DNA of 64,000 nt from Herbidospora sakaeratensis (GTDB taxonomy: Bacteria; Actinomycetota; Actinomycetes; Streptosporangiales; Streptosporangiaceae): positions 89,784 through 153,783 of the forward strand of contig NZ_BBXC01000024.1 in the NCBI RefSeq assembly GCF_001570525.1, written 5' to 3'. The notes under the pieces were generated by a model. That model was not told the origin of the DNA. It did no database searches and worked only from the letters and a program-made list of their open reading frames with translations. Both the position numbers and the translations under genes were made by a program. Of the stretch, positions 1 to 8,342 are shown one piece after another. Each line of letters begins with the position of its first letter. Position 1 is the stretch's first letter.

Positions 1-385
1 GGGTGGTCTGGATGCCGTGGAAGAGGCCTTCGAGCCAGCCGACCAGCTGGGCGTGGGCCACACGGAGCTCGGCCTCGCTGGGCGGGGAGCCGTTGGTGTC
101 GGTGAACGGGAGCGAGAGGCGCTCGAGTTCGTCGACGAGCTCGGGGGCCAGGCCGTCTTCGAGCTCCTTGATCGAGCTCTGGTGGATCTCCATGAGACGC
201 TTGCGGCTCGCCTCGTCGAGGGGGGCCGCGCGGACCTCTTCGAGAAGCTGGCGGATCATGCTGCCGATCCGCATCACCTTCGCGGGCTGTTCCACCAGGT
301 CGGCGACCGACCGCTCCTCGCCGTCCGGGGCCTCTTCGCCTGCCGGAAGAACCACGATGTGTGGAGTGCTCTCGTCAGCGTTCAT
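1..385 (-). CDS. bpa: Bacterial proteasome activator Bpa/PafE, C-terminus cut by window edge
   Basis: The protein starts MNADESTPHIVVLP and has the acidic N-terminus and helical core (AKVMRIGSMIRQLLEEVR, then SSIKELEDGLAPELVDEL and AHAQLVGWLEGLFHGIQ) typical of the DUF2587/Bpa family. Members form a ring that caps the 20S proteasome and opens it without ATP in actinobacteria. The C-terminal tail that docks into the proteasome lies beyond base 1, so completeness cannot be judged. The start ATG is 5 nt downstream of the stop of the quinone oxidoreductase, so the two genes are probably one transcript. The family call rests on the characteristic core, which is well conserved. Confidence 0.85.
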   Translation of the reverse strand, partial: MNADESTPHIVVLPAGEEAPDGEERSVADLVEQPAKVMRIGSMIRQLLEEVRAAPLDEASRKRLMEIHQSSIKELEDGLAPELVDELERLSLPFTDTNGSPPSEAELRVAHAQLVGWLEGLFHGIQTT

Positions 386-390
386 GTCTC

Positions 391-1350
391 TCAACCTACT
401 AGCAGGATCTTGCCGATGTGGTCGCCGGCTTCGAGCATGCGGTGGGCCTCCGCAGCGTGTTCCATCGGTATCTGAGCGTGGACGACCGGCGTGATCGCAC
501 CCGCGCTGACCAGCGGCCACACGCTGTCGGCCACGCCCCGGCAGATCGCGCCCTTCTCGTCGGGGGTGCGGCTGCGCAGGGCCGTGGCCATCACGGTCGC
601 GCGCTTCTGCAGCAGGGCGGCGATGTCGAGCTCGCCCCTCGTGCCGCCCTGCATCCCGATGATGGCCAGCCGCCCGCCTTTGGCCAGGACCGCGACGTTG
701 GGCTTCAGGTACTTGGCGCCCATGATGTCGAGGATGACGTCGGGGCGGTCGTCCTTGAGTACTTGGGAGAAATCTTCTTCTCGGTAGTTGATTCCTCTAT
801 CCGCGCCGAGCGCCAGGCATCGTTCGAGTTTCGCGTCCGAACCCGCCGTGACGATCACCCGCGACCCGAACGCCTTGCCGAGCTGGATGGCCATCGTCCC
901 GATGCCGCTGGCGCCGCCGTGGACGAGCAGGGTCTCGCCCTTGCGCAGGCGCGCGGCCATGAAGACATTGGACCAGACCGTGCACGCCACCTCGGGCAGT
1001 GCGGCCGACTCGGCCAGGGAGGTGGGGGCGGGCATCACCTGCTGCCACGGAACTGCCACCTTTTCGGCATATCCGCCGCCGGCCAGCAGGGCCGTGACTT
1101 CGTCACCGACAGTGAGAGTGTCGACACCCTCGCCGACTTCAGTGATCACCCCAGAACATTCCAACCCGGGAATTTCAGACGCGCCGGGCGGAGGCGAGTA
1201 GAGTCCTTGCCGCTGCAGGAGGTCGGCCCGATTCACGGCCGACGCCGTGATCTCAATCACCACCTCACCTCGGGCGGGGACGGGATCCGGCACCTCGCGC
1301 CACTCCAGGACCTCCGGTCCGCCGGGGCTTGAAATCACGATCGCACGCAT
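391..1350 (-). CDS. NAD(P)H-quinone oxidoreductase, PIG3-like zinc-independent MDR family
   Basis: This 319-aa protein has the medium-chain dehydrogenase layout: a GroES-like N-terminal domain with PGLECSGVI near residue 61-69 and a Rossmann domain with the NADP-binding GGASGIG at 145-151. The VRSRTPDEKGAI-like region and lack of catalytic zinc ligands match the PIG3/QOR branch that reduces quinones with NADPH. The frame stays open further upstream, but ATG 1350 begins the conserved MRAIVISSPGGPEVLEW start, so the extension to 1797 is rejected. It sits directly upstream of bpa, the same neighbourhood as mycobacterial homologues. The substrate is not predictable. Confidence 0.9.
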   Translation of the reverse strand: MRAIVISSPGGPEVLEWREVPDPVPARGEVVIEITASAVNRADLLQRQGLYSPPPGASEIPGLECSGVITEVGEGVDTLTVGDEVTALLAGGGYAEKVAVPWQQVMPAPTSLAESAALPEVACTVWSNVFMAARLRKGETLLVHGGASGIGTMAIQLGKAFGSRVIVTAGSDAKLERCLALGADRGINYREEDFSQVLKDDRPDVILDIMGAKYLKPNVAVLAKGGRLAIIGMQGGTRGELDIAALLQKRATVMATALRSRTPDEKGAICRGVADSVWPLVSAGAITPVVHAQIPMEHAAEAHRMLEAGDHIGKILLVG

Positions 1351-1465
1351 GTGACCTAAAGTAACCGAGCAGCCAACTCGACGGTTGGCCGCGTTCGCCT
1401 GTATACGGGGCGCTAATCTGCAATGTGTTTGCTGCCCCTTTAGCCCATCCCGAGGGGGAAACACG

Positions 1466-3517
1466 GTGGCACGACACGATCGTGAGGATCCCCACTCGCT
1501 CGAAGACCAGCTGGCCTGGCTCGACGCGATCAAGGAGATGCCCGACGAGGTCGACATCGCGGTGTCCGCGGTGACGGCGTCGTCGCTGGCTGCGTCCCAG
1601 CAGCCGGCGCCGCCGACCGACGAGGTGCCTTCGCCATACCCGAAGGACCCATGGCGTTCGGTGCCGGCCGAGCCGGCCCCGTTCCGCGCGGTCGCCGCGG
1701 TCGACGAGCCGCCCGCGCCCGACAACGGGGTCGAGACGCTCGACCCGCTGCCGTTCGGGACCGGACGAGGGGCGTTCGGGGACTCTCCGATCGACACCGA
1801 CTCCTACAACGTCGGAGCATTCGGCGAACGGCCACCGGCCGAGCCCGACCTCTCCGACGAGCCGGTACGCGGCTGGCTGGAGCCGGCCGTGCCGGTGTCC
1901 GACGAGCCCCGCCCCGACGCGGAGACGGGCCGGTTCTCGCCCGAGACCGTGTCCGATCTGGCGAGCTACGCGCGCAACGACACCGACCCGGGGACCTTCG
2001 GGCTGCGTACCGAGAGCGATTCGGACTCCGGCGGCTTCCGGTTCACCCGCGACACCGATCGGGTCTCGCGCCCCGAGAGTGATCTGGGGGCTTTCGGGCG
2101 GACCGATTCCGACTCCGGGCCGTTCCAGCTGCCCTCCGACTCGCGTGCCGACAACGACTCCGGCCGGTTCTCCTGGCCCGGCACCGAGCCCGAGGAGACC
2201 CCGGCCCCGGACGACACCGACCCGGGCGACCGCTTCCGCCCCATCCGCGACGCCGAGGAGCCGTTAAGGGGATCCCTGCGGGAGAACCTCAGCAAACCGG
2301 CTGAGCCGGCCCCTGGCCCCGGAGAGGCCTTCCGGTCGTCGGCGCGCGAGGCGCTGGACGCGTACACGAGAGAAGTGCAACCACCGATCGCGGAGCCGCG
2401 CTCGGAGCCGCGCTCGGAGTCGCGCTCGGAGTCGCGCGAGATCGCGGAGCGCGAGCCCTACCAGGCGCGCCGCCGCCAGCCCGACAACCTGCCCGCACCG
2501 GCCTTCTCCACCCCGTCGCGGGCCCTCGTGCCCCGCTCGTCGAAGCCCTCGGCCGACAGCCTCGACCCCGCGACCCTGCTGAAGGGCCGCAAGGACGGCC
2601 CGGCCACCGGCTGGCGCCGCGTCGTCTTCAAGGCCACGGCCGGCTTGATAAAGCCCGGCGAGGCGCCCGAAGTGCGCCGTCGGCAGGAGTTGGTCGCCCG
2701 AGCGCGCACTCCCGTCTCGGCCGGCCACCACCGCGTCGCGGTGCTCAGCCTCAAGGGCGGCGTCGGCAAGACGACCACGACCGTGGGCCTCGGCGCGACG
2801 CTGGCACAGGTCCGCGGCGACCGCGTGATCGCCGTCGACGCCAACCCCGACCGTGGAACGCTCTCCGACAAGGTCGAGCTGGAGACCTCGGCGACCATCC
2901 GTGACCTGCTGAACGAGCGCGGGGACATCCGGCGGTACGTCGACATCCGGGCCTTCACCTCGCAGACGCCGTCGCGGCTGGAGATCCTGGGGTCTGACCG
3001 GGACCCTTCGGTGTCTGAGGCTTTTTCCGCTTCGGACTATCAGGCGGTTTCGGCGGTTCTGGAGAACTTCTACTCGATCTGCATCACCGACTGCGGGACC
3101 GGCTTGCTGCACTCGGCCATGTCCGGCGTGCTTGGCCTGGCTGACCAGCTGGTACTCGTGAGCAGTCCTTCCGTGGACGGGGCCCGGGCGGCTTCGGCGA
3201 CGTTGGACTGGCTGGAGGCGCACGACTACGGGGATCTCGTTCGGTCGGCGACAGTGGTGTTGTGCAGCGTGCGGCCTCGGTCGAAGTCGACTGTGGACCT
3301 CAAGCGGCTGGAGGCGCACTTCGCGGCACGGTGCCGGGCCGTGGTTCGGGTGCCTTACGACCCTCACCTCGAAGAAGGGGCGGAGATCGACCTGGAGAGG
3401 TTGCAGGAGCCTACTCGGGCGGCGTTCCTGCGGTTGGCCGCTTCTGTTGGGGACGGGTTCGCTGGGGGGCCGGGGGTCGGGGAGCGGCGGTACTCCGAGA
3501 TTCCGGATCACATCTAG
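1466..3517 (+). CDS. MinD/ParA-family ATPase with long disordered N-terminus (EspI-like)
   Basis: The first 400 or so of 683 residues are low-complexity, rich in Asp, Ser, Pro and Arg, with repeated TDSDSG and DSGRF/DSGPF units and a run of SEPRSESRSESR. A MinD/ParA domain follows, with the deviant Walker A KGGVGKTTTT at 430-439, a DANPDRGTL switch region and SICITDCGTG as Walker B-like strand. The architecture resembles EspI of ESX systems and related actinobacterial SRP-like or partition-like ATPases. No ESX genes lie in the window, so the partner is unknown. GTG 1466 is chosen because GAGGGGGAA precedes it at ribosome-binding distance; the upstream ORF extension is Cys-rich and unlikely. 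Confidence 0.82.
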   Translation: MARHDREDPHSLEDQLAWLDAIKEMPDEVDIAVSAVTASSLAASQQPAPPTDEVPSPYPKDPWRSVPAEPAPFRAVAAVDEPPAPDNGVETLDPLPFGTGRGAFGDSPIDTDSYNVGAFGERPPAEPDLSDEPVRGWLEPAVPVSDEPRPDAETGRFSPETVSDLASYARNDTDPGTFGLRTESDSDSGGFRFTRDTDRVSRPESDLGAFGRTDSDSGPFQLPSDSRADNDSGRFSWPGTEPEETPAPDDTDPGDRFRPIRDAEEPLRGSLRENLSKPAEPAPGPGEAFRSSAREALDAYTREVQPPIAEPRSEPRSESRSESREIAEREPYQARRRQPDNLPAPAFSTPSRALVPRSSKPSADSLDPATLLKGRKDGPATGWRRVVFKATAGLIKPGEAPEVRRRQELVARARTPVSAGHHRVAVLSLKGGVGKTTTTVGLGATLAQVRGDRVIAVDANPDRGTLSDKVELETSATIRDLLNERGDIRRYVDIRAFTSQTPSRLEILGSDRDPSVSEAFSASDYQAVSAVLENFYSICITDCGTGLLHSAMSGVLGLADQLVLVSSPSVDGARAASATLDWLEAHDYGDLVRSATVVLCSVRPRSKSTVDLKRLEAHFAARCRAVVRVPYDPHLEEGAEIDLERLQEPTRAAFLRLAASVGDGFAGGPGVGERRYSEIPDHI

Positions 3518-3597
3518 TGGCGTGGCTCTCCCGTCTTCTGGTGGGGGCGGGAGAGAGTAGGGTTGCGTTCTGTGGTGCCCTCTTCGGTGGGTGCTTT

Positions 3598-3686
3598 GGA
3601 GAGCTCGCCTAGTGGACGATGGCGGCGGTCTTGAAAACCGCTAGGGGCGGTGACGTTCCTCGTGGGTTCGAATCCCACGCTCTCCG
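3598..3686 (+). tRNA. tRNA-Ser(UGA)
   Basis: The acceptor arms GGAGAGC and GCTCTCC pair, the anticodon arm is GCGGT-CTTGAAA-ACCGC (anticodon TGA), there is a long variable arm, and the T-loop is GTTCGAATC. The discriminator base is G and no CCA is encoded. The 3' part from 3627 is the attachment core of the integrated element: it is repeated perfectly at 22930-22998, so insertion left this gene functional. Confidence 0.95.
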
Positions 3687-3695
3687 CCTAGCTTG
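3627..3695 (+). repeat. attL core, 69-bp direct repeat (element left end)
   Basis: Positions 3627-3695 are identical, base for base, to 22930-22998. The repeat spans the anticodon loop to 9 nt past the 3' end of tRNA-Ser(UGA). Flanking bases differ on both sides (C versus T before it, G versus C after it), which fixes the limits. This is the signature of site-specific integration by a tyrosine recombinase into a tRNA gene. Confidence 0.93.
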
Positions 3696-3801
3696 GGAAA
3701 CGTGGTCTGACCTGCCCTGATGATGGCGGGTGGCCTGGGTGATCATTTCTTGGGTGTGCAGCCGTAAGCCGTCGTGGGCGGCTGCATGTCGTTGATCACG
3801 G

Positions 3802-3821
3802 GATATTCACGGGATGATCTT
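3802..3821 (+). repeat. Left-end copy of a 20-bp element-terminal motif (candidate integrase arm site)
   Basis: GATATTCACGGGATGATCTT matches the right-end sequence at 22846-22865 in 19 of 20 positions, in the same orientation. The left copy lies 106 bp inside attL and the right copy 64 bp outside the attR core start, still within the element. Paired terminal motifs of this kind often bind integrase arms or excisionase. That role is inference. Confidence 0.55.
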
Positions 3822-4109
3822 GGTGATGTTTCCCCAGGTGATTAGGTCCGTAGACGCATCTCCCTACGATCGCCTTGCGGTGGACGATGTCCGGCTCAGG
3901 GTGGGGGCGATCGGAGGCCCAGGGCTTCGCCCAGGTCCATCGGATGGCGGGCTGAGGGGCAAGGAATGAGGAAGGTCGCGTAACCGGGGGCGGTGGCGGC
4001 GCGCCAAGCGAGGCACGCGGCGGCCAGGGGTGCCACAGCTCCAGCAGAGGGATGAGCCGACAGTTGCTGCCGATTCACGATGCGGATAGCTAAGCTGGGA
4101 TGGTTCGCT

Positions 4110-4115
4110 TAATAT
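4110..4115 (+). promoter_or_regulatory. -10-like hexamer TAATAT before the defence operon
   Basis: TAATAT ends 7 bp before the GTG start of the nuclease gene and no Shine-Dalgarno sequence is visible, so the transcript is probably leaderless. No clear -35 element is seen. Confidence 0.45.
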
Positions 4116-4122
4116 CCTGTGA

Positions 4123-5514
4123 GTGTCAGACGATCAGCCCGGGATTTCGGCCACCGCTGTTGAGTTGGTCGTGTCGACTGTGCAGCCAGACGACTCGGGC
4201 GCAGAAACGGCTGATCGATACGACTGGCAGGCCGCAATGGCAGCTGCCCATGGGCTGCGTCTGCTCTTCGACGCACTAGGCAATGGGCCTCTCAGCGAGG
4301 GACCGTTCTGCCGAATCATATGTGAGTTGCACGAAGACTGGGTCGCCTGTGTCGGCGACGACGCAGAGCTAATCTCGGCTAAGCATCGAGAACGTTCCTT
4401 TGGTGCTTACACCACTGTGAACATGCTTGTGACCAAGGGAGGTTTTGGGCACCTATTCGGGCGTTGGTGCGCGCTGCTCGAGAAGCCGACCTGTCGTCTG
4501 GTGACTACGGCCGGCCTGAAGAACAAAGCTAAAGACCTCATTAGCGCCGCAGTGACCCTCCGAAGCCAGCGCCTGGGCAAGGTGCCAATGAGTCTGGACG
4601 GCGATCAAAAGGCCGCTTTGGACGATTTCGTCAAGTGCCTCCTCGAGTATAAGGCGGGCGAGCAGGAGTCGGGGCTACCTGAAACGTGGACAGGCACGAA
4701 AGAGCAGCCTGTGACGACGCCAACGCAGTTGCACATTGAGCAAGCTATGCGGTTTCTGGCGATCCTCGAGGTCGATATCGACCCACCCCTGCGCAAAGAA
4801 GTCGCCCATGCAGCACCGACCATGTACGTTGTGCCCGTCCTGAGGTTGCTGGGTCATGACGAGGCGAAAGCCGCGCACGTTTGGAATGCAGTTTTAGGTC
4901 TGTTCCGCGAGCGCATGAGGGCAGCGGGCCCTATGCCACATGGTGGGCTTCCGCTACTCATGAAATGGCGCCCTGCGGCAAATGGTCAGGCCAATGGTGG
5001 CGAACGCGATCTCGTGTCCCGGATCGTAGCCATCCCAGACATTGTCATAGCTATTAAGCTCGCAGCCACGGCGATTACCGCATCCTTCTCGCCACCGCCG
5101 GTGCTGCCGCCCACTCGGCTTGGGTTGAAGATGACCGCTGGGGGCTGCTCTGACAACGCAATTGAGCGGGGTGAGCAACTCCGTTTGGACTATCGCGACT
5201 TCTGGCGTGCCAAAGAGGAAGTCGATCACTCGGCCAGACTCGAGCACAATGCGACCCGTAGAATCCTACTGCGCATCAGCGATGAGGCGACCGAAGCGGT
5301 AAGGCAGTCAGACCAGCAGTGGGGAGGCCGGCTGTGGACAGAGATTCAGTCCCGCATCGGCGATACCCCGGTTACCAAATGGCCCGAGCAGATGGACGAG
5401 GAATTGGCGCTCGGCGGCATTTGCGATCTGTCGAGCCGCTGCCAGGTGTGGTTCAGCGACCGGTTCGATGTCGAAGCCGCTATGACCAATGCCCAGCAAG
5501 GGCAGGTCGCATGA
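4123..5514 (+). CDS. lmuA: Lamassu LmuA-like effector with Cap4 (DUF4297-type) dsDNA nuclease domain
   Basis: The 463-aa protein has an N-terminal segment DRYDWQAAMAAAHGLRLLF, then CELHEDWVAC (68-76) and ELISAKHRE (82-90, with the putative catalytic Lys87), then GLKNKAKDL. This order matches the Cap4/DUF4297 dsDNA endonuclease fold of Lamassu-Cap4 effectors. The remaining 300 residues are helical and probably hold the domain that contacts the ATPase complex. Known role of the family: it is held inactive by LmuB/LmuC and cuts DNA when phage is sensed, causing abortive infection. The start is GTG with no Shine-Dalgarno. The stop overlaps the next start (ATGA). GC is lower and codons such as AAA, ATA and TTT are commoner than in neighbours, pointing to transfer. 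It could also be called the effector of an ABC-three-component system. Confidence 0.8.
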   Translation: MSDDQPGISATAVELVVSTVQPDDSGAETADRYDWQAAMAAAHGLRLLFDALGNGPLSEGPFCRIICELHEDWVACVGDDAELISAKHRERSFGAYTTVNMLVTKGGFGHLFGRWCALLEKPTCRLVTTAGLKNKAKDLISAAVTLRSQRLGKVPMSLDGDQKAALDDFVKCLLEYKAGEQESGLPETWTGTKEQPVTTPTQLHIEQAMRFLAILEVDIDPPLRKEVAHAAPTMYVVPVLRLLGHDEAKAAHVWNAVLGLFRERMRAAGPMPHGGLPLLMKWRPAANGQANGGERDLVSRIVAIPDIVIAIKLAATAITASFSPPPVLPPTRLGLKMTAGGCSDNAIERGEQLRLDYRDFWRAKEEVDHSARLEHNATRRILLRISDEATEAVRQSDQQWGGRLWTEIQSRIGDTPVTKWPEQMDEELALGGICDLSSRCQVWFSDRFDVEAAMTNAQQGQVA

Positions 5515-6086
5515 ACGAGACCGCTCCAGAGCCGGACAAATATGCTCTGCTCCAGGAAGACCTTGCCTATCACCAGGCTCGAGTGCTTCTTCTGATCACG
5601 GCGGTTTGCACCTCAGATGGGCACAGCAGGAAGCTTGACGGACTTACGAAGCTGGCCAAGCTCGACTTCCTGTTGCGCTATCCAGCACTTGCCCATGCCG
5701 TGCTAGATGAGCTTGACCCACGCGATGCTCGACTCGAGCTCACCAGACATGATCTCGCCGAGCCGACAGCGGTAGAAGCGCCCATGATCAGATATAAGTT
5801 TGGGCCTTGGGACGACCGATATTACCCGGTGATCGGGGCGTTGGTCGGACGAGGCCTCGTTCGCTACGCCGCAGGTCGGAGAGGGAGCGTCGCACTCGTA
5901 GCCACCCCGGCCGGGAAGCGACTGGCGGCGCAGATGTCGTCGAGCAATGAGTGGCGAGCGATAGGCGGTCGCAGTCAGGCGATTGCAGAGGCGAGCGCAG
6001 GGCTCACGGGGTCTGCCTTAAAGGATTTGATCTATCAGCGACTGGCGGATCTTATGGACCGCCCGCACCGACAGGTTATCCAGTGA
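5511..6086 (+). CDS. lmuC: Lamassu LmuC-like / ABC-3C middle component
   Basis: A 191-aa protein lying between a Cap4-type nuclease and an SMC-like ATPase, in the position of the small middle component of Lamassu and of ABC-three-component systems. Features seen: an N-terminal helix-rich segment with LDGLTKLAKLDFLLRYP, which reads like a winged-helix start, then RYKFGPWDDRYYPVIGALVGRGLV and a C-terminal helix. The segments LTKLAKLDFLLRYP and KFGPWDDRYYP are typical of the middle-component families. ATG 5511 overlaps the previous stop and its own stop overlaps the next GTG, so the three subunits are translationally coupled. It probably bridges nuclease and ATPase. Confidence 0.72.
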   Translation: MNETAPEPDKYALLQEDLAYHQARVLLLITAVCTSDGHSRKLDGLTKLAKLDFLLRYPALAHAVLDELDPRDARLELTRHDLAEPTAVEAPMIRYKFGPWDDRYYPVIGALVGRGLVRYAAGRRGSVALVATPAGKRLAAQMSSSNEWRAIGGRSQAIAEASAGLTGSALKDLIYQRLADLMDRPHRQVIQ

Positions 6087-8029
6087 CAACGACGTTTAGA
6101 CTCGACGCGGTCACCCTCGCAACCACCGAGGGTGATGTGAGGTATGCCTTTCCATCAGACCTCTCCGTACTCGCTGGACCCACAGGTGTCGGTAAGACAA
6201 CGCTGCTGGAATTGGTCAAGTTCGGTTTCGGAGGTGAAGCTGACATCGCGGAAGTTGCCCGCGATTACGTTGTTGAGGTTCGGATAGACGCCACCCTGGG
6301 TGATAGCAGGTATAGGTTGGCGCGGACGATTGATCCGGGTAAACGCAAGATAGTGCGGGTCACCGACCTAATCACGCAGGAACGGCTGCCGGATCACCAC
6401 ACGACCAAGACCGAACCCCGTCTTAATAGCCTGCTGATGTCTGCGCTCGGGCTCCCCGACGACATGCGGGCAGCATCACGTACCACCGTGAGCAGCAACT
6501 CAGGCACACGCATCTCGTTTATGGACATTTTTGGGTTCCTCTATGTTCCGCAACGGGAGATCAATCGGGAAATTGCCCATAGTGACCAATCGGTTAGAGA
6601 GCCGAAACGCAAGGCTGTCTTTGAGCTGCTTTTTGGCCTTACTGATGCCGAGGCGCTAAATCAGCGCTCGCTAATCAATGAGCTTAAAGGCAAGATCGAT
6701 ATAGCTGAGGTGGAGGCCAAGAATGTGGCCTCTTTTCTAGCTGTCAGTAACACCACAACGCGGGAGCATGCACAGGCCGCCGTGGAACAAGCGGTGGTCG
6801 CGGAAGGGGAGACGACTGTACGACTCGAAGAACTACGCGACACCCTCGACCCGATCAGTGACCGAGAGACACAGGTAATCCGCGACCTACTTGCTGATGC
6901 CGAGCGCTCCGTTGCTGACAGCCGATCGCTGATAATCAGCCTTCAGCGACGGGAAGGCGAATATCACCTGGAGCGTCGTCGTATTCAGGGCGATCTCGAC
7001 CGTCTGGGCCGGATAGTCGATGCAGGTCACCGTCTTGCCAGCATCGAGTTTGAAGTATGTCCCCGCTGCGTCCAAGCGCTGGGGGCCCGCGACGTGCCGG
7101 CTGGTGCGTGCCGGGTCTGCCTTCAGCCCGACCCGACACCCGGGGGCGTCACGGAGTTCGATCAATACGAGGCTAAACAGCTCAGAGACCAGCTTAATGA
7201 GATCGGCGACCAACTGCATTCGGTGTCCCGGCAACTGGAACAGGCGACAAGCGCGGAAGCAGCCGGAAGGCTGCGGGTCGACGAGTTGGCAGCTTTACTT
7301 GAGCGTCGGACCCGAGAACGCATCACGCCGCGACTGCAGGCGTTTGCAGACTTGAGCCAGCAACTTGCTGAAGCTCGCGCTCTTCAGCAGCAGATGAAAG
7401 GTACCTTGCGGCAATGGGATCGGCTGCAAGACATCGAACGGGTGGCCCGTAAACTCCGATCGGAACGCGAGGAGGCTAAAGCAGTACTACGTCGGATGGA
7501 AGAGGCGCTTAACGAACGGCGCGAGCAGATCTTTGCCGACCTCAACGAAGAGTACGAGAGTACAGTGTCACTGCTGGGCGTCCCCGGTATCACTGCTGCG
7601 TCGATCAGTACGACAACTTATCTGCCGATTATAAATGGTATTCCGTGGTCTGATTTTGGCCCCCGAGGTGGAGGAATCACGACTGCGGCCCAGATGGCAT
7701 ACTGGGCGACGCTGTTGGCCGTTGCGCAGAGACACGACGGGACCAGCTATCCTGCATTCATGTTGATCGATAGTCCTCGGCAGGCAGTCAACGATTCTGA
7801 GGCGCTTTCGAAGGCGCTATACCGGCGGCTAGTTGCTCTGGTCGACGCGAACAAGCAAGTCGCCATCGCTGGCATCCGTCGGGCTAAAGTTCAGCTAATT
7901 ATTGCTGACAACAGCCTGCCAGCCGAGTTCCGAGGAAATTACGCACAAACGGACTTCACTATTTCAAATCCCACGGTTTCCACGATCCCGCACCCTGGTC
8001 CCTCCAAGGTCAAGACGCTGGGGTCTTGA
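6083..8029 (+). CDS. lmuB: Lamassu LmuB-like SMC/Rad50-type ATPase
   Basis: 648-aa ATPase: Walker A GPTGVGKTT at 32-40, a long heptad-rich coiled coil from about 185 to 500, and the C-terminal half-ATPase with GPRGGGITTAAQ (signature region) and Walker B-like FMLIDSPRQ with D563. In the coiled coil sits a four-cysteine cluster C326-x2-C329 and C343-x2-C346. This resembles a zinc-hook or zinc ribbon at the coil tip. The layout is that of LmuB, which senses foreign DNA ends or structures and licenses the nuclease. GTG 6083 is chosen because it overlaps the upstream stop (GTGA) and brings the first beta-strand to the N-terminus; the longer frame from 5951 is out of context. Confidence 0.82.
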   Translation: MTTTFRLDAVTLATTEGDVRYAFPSDLSVLAGPTGVGKTTLLELVKFGFGGEADIAEVARDYVVEVRIDATLGDSRYRLARTIDPGKRKIVRVTDLITQERLPDHHTTKTEPRLNSLLMSALGLPDDMRAASRTTVSSNSGTRISFMDIFGFLYVPQREINREIAHSDQSVREPKRKAVFELLFGLTDAEALNQRSLINELKGKIDIAEVEAKNVASFLAVSNTTTREHAQAAVEQAVVAEGETTVRLEELRDTLDPISDRETQVIRDLLADAERSVADSRSLIISLQRREGEYHLERRRIQGDLDRLGRIVDAGHRLASIEFEVCPRCVQALGARDVPAGACRVCLQPDPTPGGVTEFDQYEAKQLRDQLNEIGDQLHSVSRQLEQATSAEAAGRLRVDELAALLERRTRERITPRLQAFADLSQQLAEARALQQQMKGTLRQWDRLQDIERVARKLRSEREEAKAVLRRMEEALNERREQIFADLNEEYESTVSLLGVPGITAASISTTTYLPIINGIPWSDFGPRGGGITTAAQMAYWATLLAVAQRHDGTSYPAFMLIDSPRQAVNDSEALSKALYRRLVALVDANKQVAIAGIRRAKVQLIIADNSLPAEFRGNYAQTDFTISNPTVSTIPHPGPSKVKTLGS

Positions 8030-8342
8030 CGATATGGGCGGGATGCCAGTGGGAGTGCGTCGAGATTCCGTGAAGCTCTAACTGTGACGGGCTGTGACTA
8101 CTTTGGTAAAGTCCGTAATGAGCATCGACGACATGTTGGCAACTCGCATCGAAGCCTTCGACGTTCGGTCCGGACACATGTGCCAACATCGAACTGTGGT
8201 GCTTTGCTATGCGCGAACCGCTGCCCGGCATTCACAGTGTTGGCGAGCGACGGACTGGACGATTCTCCGCTCCCGAAGGAAGTCGACAAGACGGCTCCGT
8301 GACCAAATGCTTGGTGAGGCCTACTCGCTGTTGCTAGATCAG
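8030..8342. other. Intergenic region between convergent lmuB and int
   Basis: 313 bp with no gene I can support. Short plus-strand frames starting near 8084 and 8094 run into the antisense of the integrase. No clear hairpin terminator is seen. Confidence 0.5.

Larger units (their letters stand above)
3687..4122. other. Non-coding left end of the element
   Basis: No convincing gene is seen in these 436 bp. They hold the rest of attL, a 20-bp site at 3802-3821 that recurs at the other end of the element, and the promoter of the defence operon just before 4123. A 60-codon open frame on the minus strand (3896-4078) lacks coding character. Confidence 0.6.

Noticed and set aside
391-1797. 468-codon frame covering the quinone oxidoreductase plus 149 extra N-terminal codons
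   Set aside because: The extension is antisense to the MinD-like gene and low-complexity; the family start is ATG 1350.
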